Source: Sphingomonas sp. SCN 67-18
GTDB taxonomy: Bacteria > Pseudomonadota > Alphaproteobacteria > Sphingomonadales > Sphingomonadaceae
DNA: 64,000 bases
Assembly: GCF_001724715.1 (NCBI RefSeq)
Contig: NZ_MEFG01000017.1
Coordinates: forward strand, 1-64,000
Direction: 5' to 3'
The notes beneath the pieces are model-generated. The model did no database searches. It was given only the letters and a program-made list of their open reading frames with translations, and had not been told where the DNA came from. How positions within the stretch are numbered: the first letter of the stretch is position 1; each line of letters starts with the position of its first letter. This document shows positions 19,235-27,989 of this stretch, in pieces. The position numbers and the translations under genes were made by a program.

Positions 19235-20743
19235 ATGACGGAAGAGATCCTCGATGTGCTGATCGTCGGCGCCGGCCTGTCCGGCATCGGCCAGGCCGCC
19301 TATCTGCAGCAACGCTGCCCGCACAAACGCTATGCCATCGTCGAGCGCCGCGACGCGATCGGCGGGACATGGGATCTGTTCCGCTACCCCGGCATCCGCT
19401 CGGATTCGGACATGCATACGCTCGGCTATGCGTTCAAGCCGTGGGTCCATGAGCGCTCCATCGCCAATGCCCCGGCCATCCTGGATTATGTGCGCGAAAC
19501 CGCCAGCGAACGCGGGATAGACCGGCATATCCGCTATGGCCGCAAGGTGGTGCGCGCCGCCTGGTCCACCGCCGATGCGCTCTGGACGGTCTCGCTGGAG
19601 CTCAGCGGCGGCGGAAGCGAGACGATCCGCGCCCGCTTCCTGGCCATGTGCAGCGGCTATTACAGCTATGATGCCGGCCACGCCCCCCACTTTCAGGGTC
19701 AGGAGGATTTCACCGGGCAGATCGTCCATCCGCAATTCTGGCCGGAAGGGCTGGATTATGCAGGCAAGCGCGTCGTCGTCATCGGCAGCGGCGCAACGGC
19801 GGTCACGCTGGTGCCGGAAATGGCCCGCACCGCCGGCCATGTCACCATGCTGCAACGCTCGCCCACCTATGTCATCTCCGCCCCGGCGGCGGACGGCATC
19901 GCCAACCGCCTGCGCCGCGTCCTGCCCGCCGGGCTGGCCTACCGGCTGACCCGCTGGAAGAATGTGCTGAGGCAGCAGATCTTCTTTCAGCTCGCCCGCC
20001 GCAAGCCGGATTTCGTCAAGCGCAGACTCATCAAGGCGACACAGGATGCGGTGGGCGACCGCTGCGATGTCGAACGGCATTTCACGCCGCGCTACAATCC
20101 GTGGGACCAGCGCCTCTGCCTGATCCCGGACGGCGACCTGTTCGAGGCGATCAACAGCGGCACGGCGTCGGTCGTCACCGACACGATCGAGCGGTTCACC
20201 GAAACCGGCATCGCGCTCAGCTCGGGCGACGTGCTGCCGGCGGACATCGTCGTCACCGCCACCGGGCTGAAACTGGAAGTGGGCGGCGGCGCGGAACTGG
20301 TGGTCGACGGCCAGCCGGTCCATCTCGGCCGCACGCTCAACTACAAGGGCACGATGTTCTCGGGCATCCCCAACCTGTCCTCCACCTTCGGCTACACCAA
20401 TGCCTCATGGACGCTGAAGGCGGATCTGACGGCGGAATATGTCTGCCGGCTGCTCAACCATATGGACGCAACCGGCTTCGCCATCGCCACCCCGGTGGCG
20501 GACGATCGCGACGCCATCGGTGAGGAACCGATGCTCGATTTCTCGTCCGGCTATGTCCAGCGCGCCGTCGATATCCTGCCCAAGCAGGGGCGGATCAAGC
20601 CGTGGCGGCTGAACCAGAATTATTTCCGTGATCTCGTCACCCTGCGTCACCGCTCCATCGCGGACGGCACGCTGCGCTTCTCCAACCCGCCCGCCGCCGC
20701 CCTTGCCGCCACGCCCGCAGCCAGGCTGCACGCGGCGGAATAA
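19235..20743 (+). CDS. Flavin-containing / Baeyer-Villiger-type monooxygenase
   Basis: About 502 aa. The FAD dinucleotide fold is at the N-terminus ([18 protein letters not shown]), then the GGTWDLFRYPGIRSDSD region. The fingerprint FxGxxxHxxxW appears as FTGQIVHPQFW, and a second Rossmann motif for NADPH as VVVIGSGATAVTLVPEMA. These define class B flavoprotein monooxygenases, which insert oxygen into ketones or oxidise heteroatoms. Either ATG 19235 or ATG 19226 may be used; neither has a clear ribosome-binding site. It is separated by about 40 bases from rimO, and the substrate is not indicated by the context. Confidence 0.88.
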   Translation: MTEEILDVLIVGAGLSGIGQAAYLQQRCPHKRYAIVERRDAIGGTWDLFRYPGIRSDSDMHTLGYAFKPWVHERSIANAPAILDYVRETASERGIDRHIRYGRKVVRAAWSTADALWTVSLELSGGGSETIRARFLAMCSGYYSYDAGHAPHFQGQEDFTGQIVHPQFWPEGLDYAGKRVVVIGSGATAVTLVPEMARTAGHVTMLQRSPTYVISAPAADGIANRLRRVLPAGLAYRLTRWKNVLRQQIFFQLARRKPDFVKRRLIKATQDAVGDRCDVERHFTPRYNPWDQRLCLIPDGDLFEAINSGTASVVTDTIERFTETGIALSSGDVLPADIVVTATGLKLEVGGGAELVVDGQPVHLGRTLNYKGTMFSGIPNLSSTFGYTNASWTLKADLTAEYVCRLLNHMDATGFAIATPVADDRDAIGEEPMLDFSSGYVQRAVDILPKQGRIKPWRLNQNYFRDLVTLRHRSIADGTLRFSNPPAAALAATPAARLHAAE

Positions 20744-20816
20744 GCCCGGCCTCACGCCTTCCATCGCCGCCCTTCCTGGCGCAAAGCAGGGCGAACCGAT
20801 TTTTTCGAGGGATTCC

Positions 20817-22205
20817 ATGACCGATTTCGCCAGCCTGCTCATCCCCGACAAGGGGCAACCCGCCGTCACGCTCCAGCTTGTCGACAAGGCGGGTTTCGAC
20901 GGCTGGCTGAGCGGGCAGAGCCAGCGCGTCAAAACGGCGGTCGCGGCCCAGTCCTTCGCGGGCAAGGCGAATGAAATCGCGGTCCTCCCCGGCGATGCGG
21001 CGGATGAATGGTTTGCGGCGGTCGGCGTGGCGGATGCCGCCGCGCTCACCCCATGGTGTCTCGCCCGCGCGGCGGAGCGCCTGCCCGCCGGCTTCTACCG
21101 GCTGGACGGGCAGGATGCCGGGCCGGCCGCGCTCGGCTGGCTGCTCGGCCAATATCGCTTCGATCGCTACCGCAAGGCGGACGATCCGGTCGGCGTCCGC
21201 GTGCTGCTGAGCGGGGAGCCGGCGCGCATTGCCGATCAGGCCCGCATCGCCGGCGCGGTGGCGCTGGTCCGCGATCTCGTCAACACGCCCACCGAGGATA
21301 TGGGGCCGCGCAACCTCCAGGATGCCGCCGCCGCCATCGCCAAGGCAGGCGGGGCCACGCTCACCGTCACCGAGGGCGCGGATCTGGCGCGCGACTATCC
21401 GATGATCCACGCCGTCGGCCGCGCGGCGGAAAAGCGCAATGCGCCCCGGCTGATCGAACTGGTCTGGGGCAATCCCGATCACCCCCGCATTGCCATCGTC
21501 GGCAAGGGCGTGTGCTTCGATTCCGGCGGCCTCGACATCAAGCCCGCCTCCGGGATGCGGCTGATGAAGAAGGATATGGGCGGCGGCGCCCATGCCCTTG
21601 CCCTCGCCCAACTGGTCATCGCCGCGCGGCTGCCGGTGCGGCTGCACCTGCTGGTCCCGGCGGTGGAAAACGCCATTGCCGGCAACGCCTTTCGCCCCGG
21701 CGACATATTGGCCAGCCGCAAGGGCCTGTCCGTGGAAATCGGCAATACCGATGCGGAGGGCCGCTTGATCCTGGGCGACTCGCTGGCCCGCGCGGTCGAG
21801 GACGCGCCGGAGCTGATCGTCGATTTCGCGACCCTCACCGGCGCGGCCCGCGTCGCGCTGGGGCCGGACCTGCCCGCCATGTTCGCGAATGACGAAAGCC
21901 TGGCGGCCGATCTGCTGTCCTGCGGCGTTGCGGAGGATGATCCCCTGTGGCGGATGCCGCTCTGGGCGCCCTATGCCGACATGCTGAAATCCGACGTCGC
22001 GGACATCGGCAACGCGGCCGAAGGCGGCTATGCCGGGGCGATCACCGCCGCGCTGTTCCTCGGCAAATTCGTGCCGGAAACCATCGCCTGGGCGCATTTC
22101 GACACCTTCGCCTGGCGGCCCTCGGCAAAGCCGGGGCGGCCCAAGGGCGGCGACGCGCTCGGCCTGCGCGCGGCATGGGCCATGCTGCGGCAACGCTATT
22201 CTTGA
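20817..22205 (+). CDS. M17 family leucyl aminopeptidase-like protein
   Basis: 462 aa two-metal exopeptidase. The catalytic half carries VGKGVCFDSGGLDIKPA (metal-binding Lys and Asp), the MKKDMGGGAHALA segment, and the M17 signature NTDAEGRLILGDSLA. The N-terminal half is divergent, as in other members. ATG 20817 has GAGG seven bases upstream. M17 enzymes remove N-terminal residues from peptides in the cytoplasm, and some also bind DNA. It is followed by a MarR regulator after 65 bases and shows no sign of being part of that cluster. Confidence 0.92.
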   Translation: MTDFASLLIPDKGQPAVTLQLVDKAGFDGWLSGQSQRVKTAVAAQSFAGKANEIAVLPGDAADEWFAAVGVADAAALTPWCLARAAERLPAGFYRLDGQDAGPAALGWLLGQYRFDRYRKADDPVGVRVLLSGEPARIADQARIAGAVALVRDLVNTPTEDMGPRNLQDAAAAIAKAGGATLTVTEGADLARDYPMIHAVGRAAEKRNAPRLIELVWGNPDHPRIAIVGKGVCFDSGGLDIKPASGMRLMKKDMGGGAHALALAQLVIAARLPVRLHLLVPAVENAIAGNAFRPGDILASRKGLSVEIGNTDAEGRLILGDSLARAVEDAPELIVDFATLTGAARVALGPDLPAMFANDESLAADLLSCGVAEDDPLWRMPLWAPYADMLKSDVADIGNAAEGGYAGAITAALFLGKFVPETIAWAHFDTFAWRPSAKPGRPKGGDALGLRAAWAMLRQRYS

Positions 22206-22270
22206 TGACGCTTGCGTAATTTTCCCTGATTTCGAGGAAACTCACGCCGCGTTCACGCGTTTCGGGCTGC

Positions 22271-22672
22271 ATGAATGGTCAACTCCGCCCCTCGCACCCG
22301 TCCCCGGAACCCGGCGATGCCATCGCCGCCGAAGCCGGCCTGAAACGCTGGATGGGCACGCTGCTCGATTATGTCCGCTCGGGCGAGCCCGATCTGACCA
22401 ATCGGCAGATGGCGCTGCTGCTGGTCGTCTATCTGAAGCCCGGCCCGCACACGGTGCGCGGCCTCGCGCGGGGGCTGAACGTGTCGAAGCCGGTCATCAC
22501 ACGCGCCTTGAACAGGCTCGGCTCGCTCGGCTATCTCCGCCGCCAGCGCGACGATGCGGACCGCCGCAACATCTTCATCGCGCCGACGCGGGAAGGCAAA
22601 GTTTTTCTTGAAGGATTCAATTCACTTATCGGCCGCCCCAACGGCAATGGGAGCGACCGACTCCCCGCCTGA
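22271..22672 (+). CDS. MarR family transcriptional regulator
   Basis: 133 aa. The winged-helix core is evident: LTNRQMALLLVVYL, then the recognition-helix region TVRGLARGLNVSKPVITRALNRLGSLGYLRRQRDDADRRN and the wing IFIAPTREGK. These are the MarR hallmarks (LAxxLxVSKPxITRxLxRLxxxGxxxRxxDxxDRRx). The gene overlaps the next one, an NlpC/P60 hydrolase, by 26 bases in another frame, so the two are translationally linked. Ligand and targets are unknown; the linked wall hydrolase is a candidate target. Confidence 0.88.
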   Translation: MNGQLRPSHPSPEPGDAIAAEAGLKRWMGTLLDYVRSGEPDLTNRQMALLLVVYLKPGPHTVRGLARGLNVSKPVITRALNRLGSLGYLRRQRDDADRRNIFIAPTREGKVFLEGFNSLIGRPNGNGSDRLPA

Positions 22673-23531
22673 CCGTTTCATCCTCTCCGGGCGCTCCGCG
22701 CGGCTGGATCCGAGGATCTACGCCGTTCGCGGCGACATCGCTGATCTGGCGCTCGCCGGGGTGCTGTTCGCCCCGCATTATGCCCGCCCCCTGCCCCGCA
22801 TCTGCCTCGCCCCATACCAGACGCTCCACGCGCAACCGTCCGCGGCGGCGGCAGCCATCAGCCAGGTCCTGCGCGGCGAACAATTCGCCATCGTCGACAT
22901 CAGCGGCGACTGGGCCTGGGGCTATACGCTGCACGACCATTATGTCGGCTACGTCCCGGCCGGGATATTGGGCGAGGAAGCACCCGCCAGCCACCGGATC
23001 GTCCAGCGCAGCGCCCTCATCTTCGCCGCCGCCGACGCCCGCTCGCCCGTCCTCGGCACCCTGCCCATGGGCGCGCGCTTCCCCGCCGCCCAGCACGGCG
23101 ATTTCCTCGAAATGCCGGACGGTCACGTCCACATCCGCCACGCCGCCCCGCTCGACGATGTCGCCGCCGATCCGGTCGCGTTCGCTGAAAAGCTGGTCGG
23201 CACCCCCTATTATTGGGGCGGCCGCGGCGGCGACGGCATCGACTGCTCCGGCCTCGTGCAGATCGCCCACGGCATGGCCGGCATCGCTCTGCCCCGCGAC
23301 AGCGACCTGCAACTGGCCGCCGCCATCGGCCGGGACATTCCCGCCGGAGATCCGCTACGTCGGGGCGATCTCATCTTCCTGCCCGGCCATGTCGCGATGA
23401 TGGTCGATGCGGAAAACGCCATTCATGCCAGTGGCCATGCGATGACGGTGACGATAGAGCCGCTGGCGACACTGCTGGCGCGCTTCGCGCAAGAGGATGG
23501 CGCCGTGCTGGCGCAAAGGAGATTATCATGA
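22647..23531 (+). CDS. NlpC/P60 family cell-wall peptidase
   Basis: 294 aa. An N-terminal SH3-like part (residues about 25-150, with LPRICLAPYQTLHA and a WAWGYTLHDHYVGYVP bSH3 pattern) precedes a C-terminal NlpC/P60 domain. The catalytic Cys is in GIDCSGLVQIAHG and the His in LPGHVAMMVD; a third polar residue is likely in AIHASGHAM. YYWGGRGGDGIDCSGL is the classic entry motif. No signal peptide is evident. NlpC/P60 enzymes cut gamma-D-Glu-diaminopimelate bonds in peptidoglycan peptides. It overlaps the MarR gene before it by 26 bases and argC after it by four bases. Confidence 0.9.
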   Translation: MGATDSPPDRFILSGRSARLDPRIYAVRGDIADLALAGVLFAPHYARPLPRICLAPYQTLHAQPSAAAAAISQVLRGEQFAIVDISGDWAWGYTLHDHYVGYVPAGILGEEAPASHRIVQRSALIFAAADARSPVLGTLPMGARFPAAQHGDFLEMPDGHVHIRHAAPLDDVAADPVAFAEKLVGTPYYWGGRGGDGIDCSGLVQIAHGMAGIALPRDSDLQLAAAIGRDIPAGDPLRRGDLIFLPGHVAMMVDAENAIHASGHAMTVTIEPLATLLARFAQEDGAVLAQRRLS

Positions 23532-24481
23532 CCGTATCGGTCTTCGTCGATGGCGGCGCCGGCACCACCGGCCTTGAGATCGTCGAGCGGCTGCGTGGCC
23601 GCGCGGACCTGAACGCGGTCACGCTGGACGAAGCCCGCCGCAAGGACGCCGCCGCGCGGGCCGAGGCGCTGAACGGCGCGGATGTCGTCATCCTCTGCCT
23701 GCCGGACGACGCCGCCCGCGAAGCCGTGGCGCTGATCGAAAACCCGGCGGTGAAGGTGATCGACGCATCCACCGCGCACCGCACCGCCGCCGGCTGGACC
23801 TACGGTTTCGCCGAGGTCGAGCCCGGCCGCGCGGCGGAGATCGCCGGCACGGCCCGCCTGTCCAATCCGGGCTGCTACCCCACCGGCTTCCTCGCGCTGG
23901 TCCGCCCGCTGGTGCGCGCGGGGCTGGTCCCGGCCGACTGGGCGTTCACCGTCAACGCCGTGTCCGGCTATTCGGGCGGCGGCAAGGCGATGATCGCCGC
24001 CTTTGAGCGGGGCGACGCACCGGACGCCACCGAAACCGCCTTCCGGCTCTACGCACTCGGCCTCGACCACAAGCATGTCGGCGAGATGCAGCACCATGGC
24101 GGCCTCGCCCACGCCCCGCTGTTCGCCCCCGCCGTCGCCCGCACCTATCGCGGCATGATCGTCGAGGTGCCGCTCGTCACCGCCGCCATGCCGGGCACGC
24201 CGGGCGCTGACCGGCTGCGCGACGCGCTGGCGGAGAGCTATGCCGGCTCGCGCCTCGTCCGCGTCGCGGGCAAGGCGGAAAGCGAGGCGATGGGCCTCGT
24301 CACGCTGGAGCGCAATGCCGACAAGGACGGGCTTGACCTGTTCGTGTTCGGCAACGCCGCGCTGGGCCAGGTCCGGCTGGTCGCCACGCTGGACAATCTG
24401 GGCAAGGGCGCGGCCGGCGCCGCCGTGCAGAACCTCAACCTGATGACCGGGCTGGACGAGCTTGCCGGGCTTCGGCTCTGA
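23528..24481 (+). CDS. argC: N-acetyl-gamma-glutamyl-phosphate reductase (short, type 2)
   Basis: NADPH-dependent reduction of N-acetyl-glutamyl phosphate, the third step in arginine synthesis. 317 aa corresponds to the shorter type-2 ArgC. The NADP fold begins VFVDGGAGTTGLEIVERL, the catalytic cysteine is in LSNPGCYPTGFLAL, and HKHVGEMQHHGGL is a conserved pocket. AAGGAG lies just upstream of the ATG, and the start overlaps the upstream wall-hydrolase stop by four bases (ATGA). It ends one base before the convergent mltG stop. Other arg genes are not nearby. Confidence 0.93.
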   Translation: MTVSVFVDGGAGTTGLEIVERLRGRADLNAVTLDEARRKDAAARAEALNGADVVILCLPDDAAREAVALIENPAVKVIDASTAHRTAAGWTYGFAEVEPGRAAEIAGTARLSNPGCYPTGFLALVRPLVRAGLVPADWAFTVNAVSGYSGGGKAMIAAFERGDAPDATETAFRLYALGLDHKHVGEMQHHGGLAHAPLFAPAVARTYRGMIVEVPLVTAAMPGTPGADRLRDALAESYAGSRLVRVAGKAESEAMGLVTLERNADKDGLDLFVFGNAALGQVRLVATLDNLGKGAAGAAVQNLNLMTGLDELAGLRL

Positions 24482-25474
24482 TCACATCTCGCCGCGCTGG
24501 CGGCGCAGGGCATACCATTTCTGCACGTTGGCGTTGTGCTGCTCCAGCGTGTCGGCGAAGATGTGCCCGCCGCTGCCGTCCGCCACGAAATAGAGCGCGC
24601 GCGTGTCCGCCGGGTCCAGCACCGCGGCGATGGACGCCCGCCCGGGGTTGGCGATCGGCCCCACCGGCAGCCCGGCCATGGCATAGGTGTTATAACCGTT
24701 GCGCGCCTGCAATTCAGACCTGAGGATCCGCCGCCCCAGCGGCTTGCCCCGGGTGACCGGATAGATGACGGTCGGGTCCGCCTGCAGCGGCATGCCGCGC
24801 TTCAGGCGGTTGGTGTACACCCCGGCAACGGTGCGCCGCTCGGCCGGAACCCCGGTTTCCTTCTCGACGATGGAGGCCAGCGTCACCGCCTCGTCCGGGC
24901 TGGTCACCGCCGTCGCCGGCTTGCGCTTGGCCCACAGGGCGGCAAGCTCCCCGGCCATCGCCGCCTGCATCCGCGCCAGCACCGCCGCCCGCGTCTCGCC
25001 GCGCTCGAAACTATAGCTGTCGGGCAGCACAGATCCCTCCACGGGCACCGCCACCGTGCCGGTCAGCATCGGCTCCGCCATCAGCCGCTCGCGCACCAAG
25101 ATGGAGGGCATCCCTTCCGGAATCGTCACGAACCGCTGGATCGGCACGCCCGATTGCATGGTCTTCAAATAGCTTTGCCAGCCCTGCGACGGGTAAAAGC
25201 CATATTCCCCGGCCTTTATCGGCGCGCCCGGCCCAAGCAGCTTCGCCAGCGTCAGGAAGCGGTCGGCGGAGCTGATCACGCCCGCCTTCTCCAGCTTGCG
25301 CGCTGCCGCTGCCAGCGTGTCGCCGCGTGAAACGGTCACTTCCACCGGCTTTTCGCCCGGCGGCCGGTTGGTCACGCCATACCATGGCTCGACATAGGAG
25401 AGGCCCGCCCAGGCAAGCCCACCCAGCAGCAACAGGGCGATCAGCAGTTTCTTCATCCGCGCAGCCGCCCTCAT
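24482..25474 (-). CDS. mltG: Endolytic murein transglycosylase MltG
   Basis: About 330 aa. One membrane anchor (MKKLLIALLLLGGLAWAGL) is followed by a LysM-like segment (VTVSRGDTLAAAARKLEKAGVI) and the YceG catalytic domain. Family motifs include GEYGFYPSQG, the strand RFVTIPEGMPSILVRERL, LPDSYSF, and the catalytic-Glu region TLASIVEKETGVPAERRTVAGVYTNRL. MltG cleaves nascent glycan strands to end peptidoglycan polymerisation. Starts at 25474 (MRAAARMKKL) or 25456 (MKKLLIA) are both possible; a GTG at 25507 has no ribosome-binding site. It follows fabF, a pairing common in alphaproteobacteria. Confidence 0.92.
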   Translation of the reverse strand: MRAAARMKKLLIALLLLGGLAWAGLSYVEPWYGVTNRPPGEKPVEVTVSRGDTLAAAARKLEKAGVISSADRFLTLAKLLGPGAPIKAGEYGFYPSQGWQSYLKTMQSGVPIQRFVTIPEGMPSILVRERLMAEPMLTGTVAVPVEGSVLPDSYSFERGETRAAVLARMQAAMAGELAALWAKRKPATAVTSPDEAVTLASIVEKETGVPAERRTVAGVYTNRLKRGMPLQADPTVIYPVTRGKPLGRRILRSELQARNGYNTYAMAGLPVGPIANPGRASIAAVLDPADTRALYFVADGSGGHIFADTLEQHNANVQKWYALRRQRGEM

Positions 25475-25511
25475 CCCTTTGCGGCGAACAGGCCTGCGCC
25501 GCGCCACAAGA

Positions 25512-26771
25512 TTATATCGCGCGCATCACCAGGCTGGCATTGGTGCCGCCGAAACCGAAGCTGTTGTTCAGCACGGCCTTCACCTTGCGCTGCTTGGCAA
25601 CGTGCGGGACCAGGTCCACCCCGGCGCAATTCTCGCTGGGGTTGTCCAGGTTCAGCGTCGGCGGCACGATGCCGTCGCGCATGGCGAGGATGCAGAAGAT
25701 CGATTCCACCGCGCCCGCGCCGCCCAGCAGATGGCCGATGGCGGATTTGGTCGAACTCATCGAAAGCCCGCCCAGCGCATCGCCGAACAGCCGGCGCACC
25801 GCGCCCAGCTCCAGCTCGTCGCCCAGCGGCGTCGAGGTGCCATGGGCGTTGATATAATCGATGTCGGACAGCGCCAGCCCGGACTTGCGCATCGCCATTT
25901 CCATGGATCGGAACGCGCCGGAGCCTTCCGGGTGCGGCGCGGTGACGTGATAGGCATCGCCCGACAGGCCATATCCGATCACCTCGGCATAGATTTTCGC
26001 GCCGCGCGCCTTGGCGTGCTCATATTCCTCAAGGCAGACCACGCCCGCGCCCTCGCCCATCACAAATCCGTCGCGGCCCTGGTCCCACGGCCGGCTCGCC
26101 TTTTCTGGCGTGTCGTTGAACCCGGTCGAAAGCGCGCGCGCCTGGGCGAAACCGGCAATGCCGATGGGGCATATCGCGCCCTCCGCGCCGCCGGCCAGCA
26201 TCACGTCCGCATCGTCGAGCGCAATCATCCGCGCCGCGTCGCCAATCGAATGCGCGCCGGTGGAACAGGCGGTGACCACCGCATGGTTGGGGCCCATCAG
26301 CCCATATTTGATGCTGACCTGGCCGGAAATCAGGTTGATCAGCCGGCCGTGCACGAAATGCGGGGAAACGCGGCGCGGCCCCTTTTCGTGCAGGACGATC
26401 GATTCGCTCTCGATGCCCGGCAGGCCGCCGATGCCGGATCCGATCGAACACCCCGCGCGCAGCCGCTCGGATTCGCTCATCTCGGTCAGCCCGGCGTCTT
26501 CCAGCGCCTGTCCCGCCGCATCGATGCCGAAGATGATGAAAGGGTCCACCTGCCGCTGGACCTTGTGGTCCACCCGCTTGGCCGGATCGAAGCCATAGGC
26601 ATGGTCGGCGGGCTTCACCTCGCAGGCGATCCGGCAGGCATAGTCGCTCGCATCGAATCGGGTGATCCCCGCCGCGCCGGATTTCGACGCGATCAGGTTC
26701 TTCCACGCAGTCTCGACGTCCGCGCCGAGCGGCGTGACGAGGCCCAGTCCGGTTACGACGACACGGCGCAT
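25512..26771 (-). CDS. fabF: Beta-ketoacyl-ACP synthase II FabF
   Basis: Condenses malonyl-ACP with acyl-ACP in fatty-acid elongation. 419 aa from MRRVVVTGLGLVTPLG. The ATG at 26771 is preferred over a TTG three codons upstream, and GGAG is present ahead of it. The catalytic triad is visible: Cys169 in VVTACSTGAHS, His in NAHGTSTPLGD, and His in KSAIGHLLGGAGAVE. It is the last gene of fabD-fabG-acpP-fabF and is separated from acpP by a 125-base gap holding a strong hairpin. Confidence 0.96.
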   Translation of the reverse strand: MRRVVVTGLGLVTPLGADVETAWKNLIASKSGAAGITRFDASDYACRIACEVKPADHAYGFDPAKRVDHKVQRQVDPFIIFGIDAAGQALEDAGLTEMSESERLRAGCSIGSGIGGLPGIESESIVLHEKGPRRVSPHFVHGRLINLISGQVSIKYGLMGPNHAVVTACSTGAHSIGDAARMIALDDADVMLAGGAEGAICPIGIAGFAQARALSTGFNDTPEKASRPWDQGRDGFVMGEGAGVVCLEEYEHAKARGAKIYAEVIGYGLSGDAYHVTAPHPEGSGAFRSMEMAMRKSGLALSDIDYINAHGTSTPLGDELELGAVRRLFGDALGGLSMSSTKSAIGHLLGGAGAVESIFCILAMRDGIVPPTLNLDNPSENCAGVDLVPHVAKQRKVKAVLNNSFGFGGTNASLVMRAI

Positions 26772-26802
26772 AACATCCAAACTCCAAAATCCTGAATACG
26801 AA

Positions 26803-26842
26803 ACGGCTCCCCGGCCCTCTTTATCCCGGGTCGGGGAGCCGT
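26803..26842 (-). terminator. Stem-loop between acpP and fabF, probable attenuator
   Basis: ACGGCTCCCCG (26803-26813) pairs perfectly with CGGGGAGCCGT (26832-26842), an 11-bp stem with an 18-base loop that itself contains short GC complementarity. On the acpP transcript it is followed by TTTCGTATTC. A partial terminator or processing hairpin here would let acpP be made in excess over fabF; that role is inferred. Confidence 0.65.
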
Positions 26843-26896
26843 GTCGAAACTGGCGGCTCTATCCGCAGCGTGGCCGCCGTGGCGGCCCGCCAACGG

Positions 26897-27133
26897 TCAG
26901 CCCTTGTTGGCGTCGATATAGTTGATGGCGTCCTTGACGGTGCCGATCTTCTCGGCGGCGTCGTCGGGAATTTCGACTCCGAATTCTTCCTCGAACGCCA
27001 TGACGAGCTCGACGATGTCGAGGCTGTCCGCGCCCAGATCGTCGATGAAGCTCGCATCCTCGGTCACCTTTTCGGCTTCGACGCCAAGGTGCTCGACGAC
27101 GATCTTCTTCACGCGGTCGGCAGTCTCGCTCAT
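26897..27133 (-). CDS. acpP: Acyl carrier protein AcpP
   Basis: 78 aa acidic carrier of fatty-acyl chains. The 4'-phosphopantetheine attachment site is Ser37 in [21 protein letters not shown], which is essentially the consensus. Length and charge are typical. It lies 83 bases after fabG and 125 bases before fabF. It is distinct from the second carrier protein at 49 kb, which is tied to the XrtA-associated genes. Confidence 0.97.
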   Translation of the reverse strand: MSETADRVKKIVVEHLGVEAEKVTEDASFIDDLGADSLDIVELVMAFEEEFGVEIPDDAAEKIGTVKDAINYIDANKG

Positions 27134-27216
27134 GGGAAATCCTTTTCTTCAGATAGTTCGTTTCGCCCTAATCCCCAGCAGAAACGCTTGCAAGCCCCCG
27201 GGGGTTCATCAGGCGT

Positions 27217-27957
27217 TCACAACATTGCCATGCCGCCATTCACATGCAAGGTCTGGCCGGTGACATAGGCCGCTTCACGGCTGGCGAGATAGGCCACCGC
27301 CGCGCCGATGTCACCGCCTTCGCCAAGCCGCCCGGCCGGAATGCGCGTGGTCAGCGCCTCTTTCTGCGCGTCGGGCAGCGCATCGGTCATCGCGGAAACG
27401 ATGAAGCCCGGGGCGACGCAATTCACGGTGATGCCCCGGCTGGCCAGTTCCTGCGCCAGCGCCTTTGACATGCCGACCAGCCCCGCCTTGGAGGCGGCAT
27501 AATTGGCCTGGCCGGGGTTTCCGGTCGCGCCGACCACCGACGAAATGGAGACGATCCGGCCGAAGCGCGCCTTCATCATCGGGCGGGCGGCGGCGCGGCA
27601 AAGGCGGAAGGCCGCTTCCAGGTTGACGCGAATCACCTGGTCCCACTCCTCGTCCTTCATCCGCATCGCCAGATTGTCGCGGGTGACGCCGGCATTGTTG
27701 ACCAATATGTCCAGCGTGCCGCCCAGCGCCTCCACAGCCGCGGGCACCAGCGCGTCGACCGCCGCCGAGTCGGACAGGTCGCACGGCAGGATCGCCGGAT
27801 CGCCGGCAAGGCCCTCCGCCACGGATCTCAGCGCCGCCTCGCGCGTGCCGGACAGCGCGACGCGCGCGCCCTGCGCCGCCAGCGCGGCGGCGATCGCGGA
27901 ACCGATTCCGCCGCTGGCGCCCGTCACCAGCGCCGTCATTCCCGTCAGGTCGAACAT
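27217..27957 (-). CDS. fabG: 3-oxoacyl-ACP reductase FabG
   Basis: NADPH-dependent reduction of beta-ketoacyl-ACP in fatty-acid synthesis. 246 aa short-chain dehydrogenase starting MFDLTGMTALVTGASGGIGSA. Motifs in order: TGASGGIG (cofactor), NNAGVTRDNLAMRM, the catalytic Ser in SISSVVGATGNPGQ, and YAASKAG (Tyr-x3-Lys). IPAGRLGEGGDIGAAVAYLAS and YVTGQTLHVNGGM complete the FabG pattern. It follows fabD by 32 bases and precedes acpP. Confidence 0.96.
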   Translation of the reverse strand: MFDLTGMTALVTGASGGIGSAIAAALAAQGARVALSGTREAALRSVAEGLAGDPAILPCDLSDSAAVDALVPAAVEALGGTLDILVNNAGVTRDNLAMRMKDEEWDQVIRVNLEAAFRLCRAAARPMMKARFGRIVSISSVVGATGNPGQANYAASKAGLVGMSKALAQELASRGITVNCVAPGFIVSAMTDALPDAQKEALTTRIPAGRLGEGGDIGAAVAYLASREAAYVTGQTLHVNGGMAML

Positions 27958-27989
27958 CCGATCGCTCCCCAATCCCGTTATCTTCAAGG

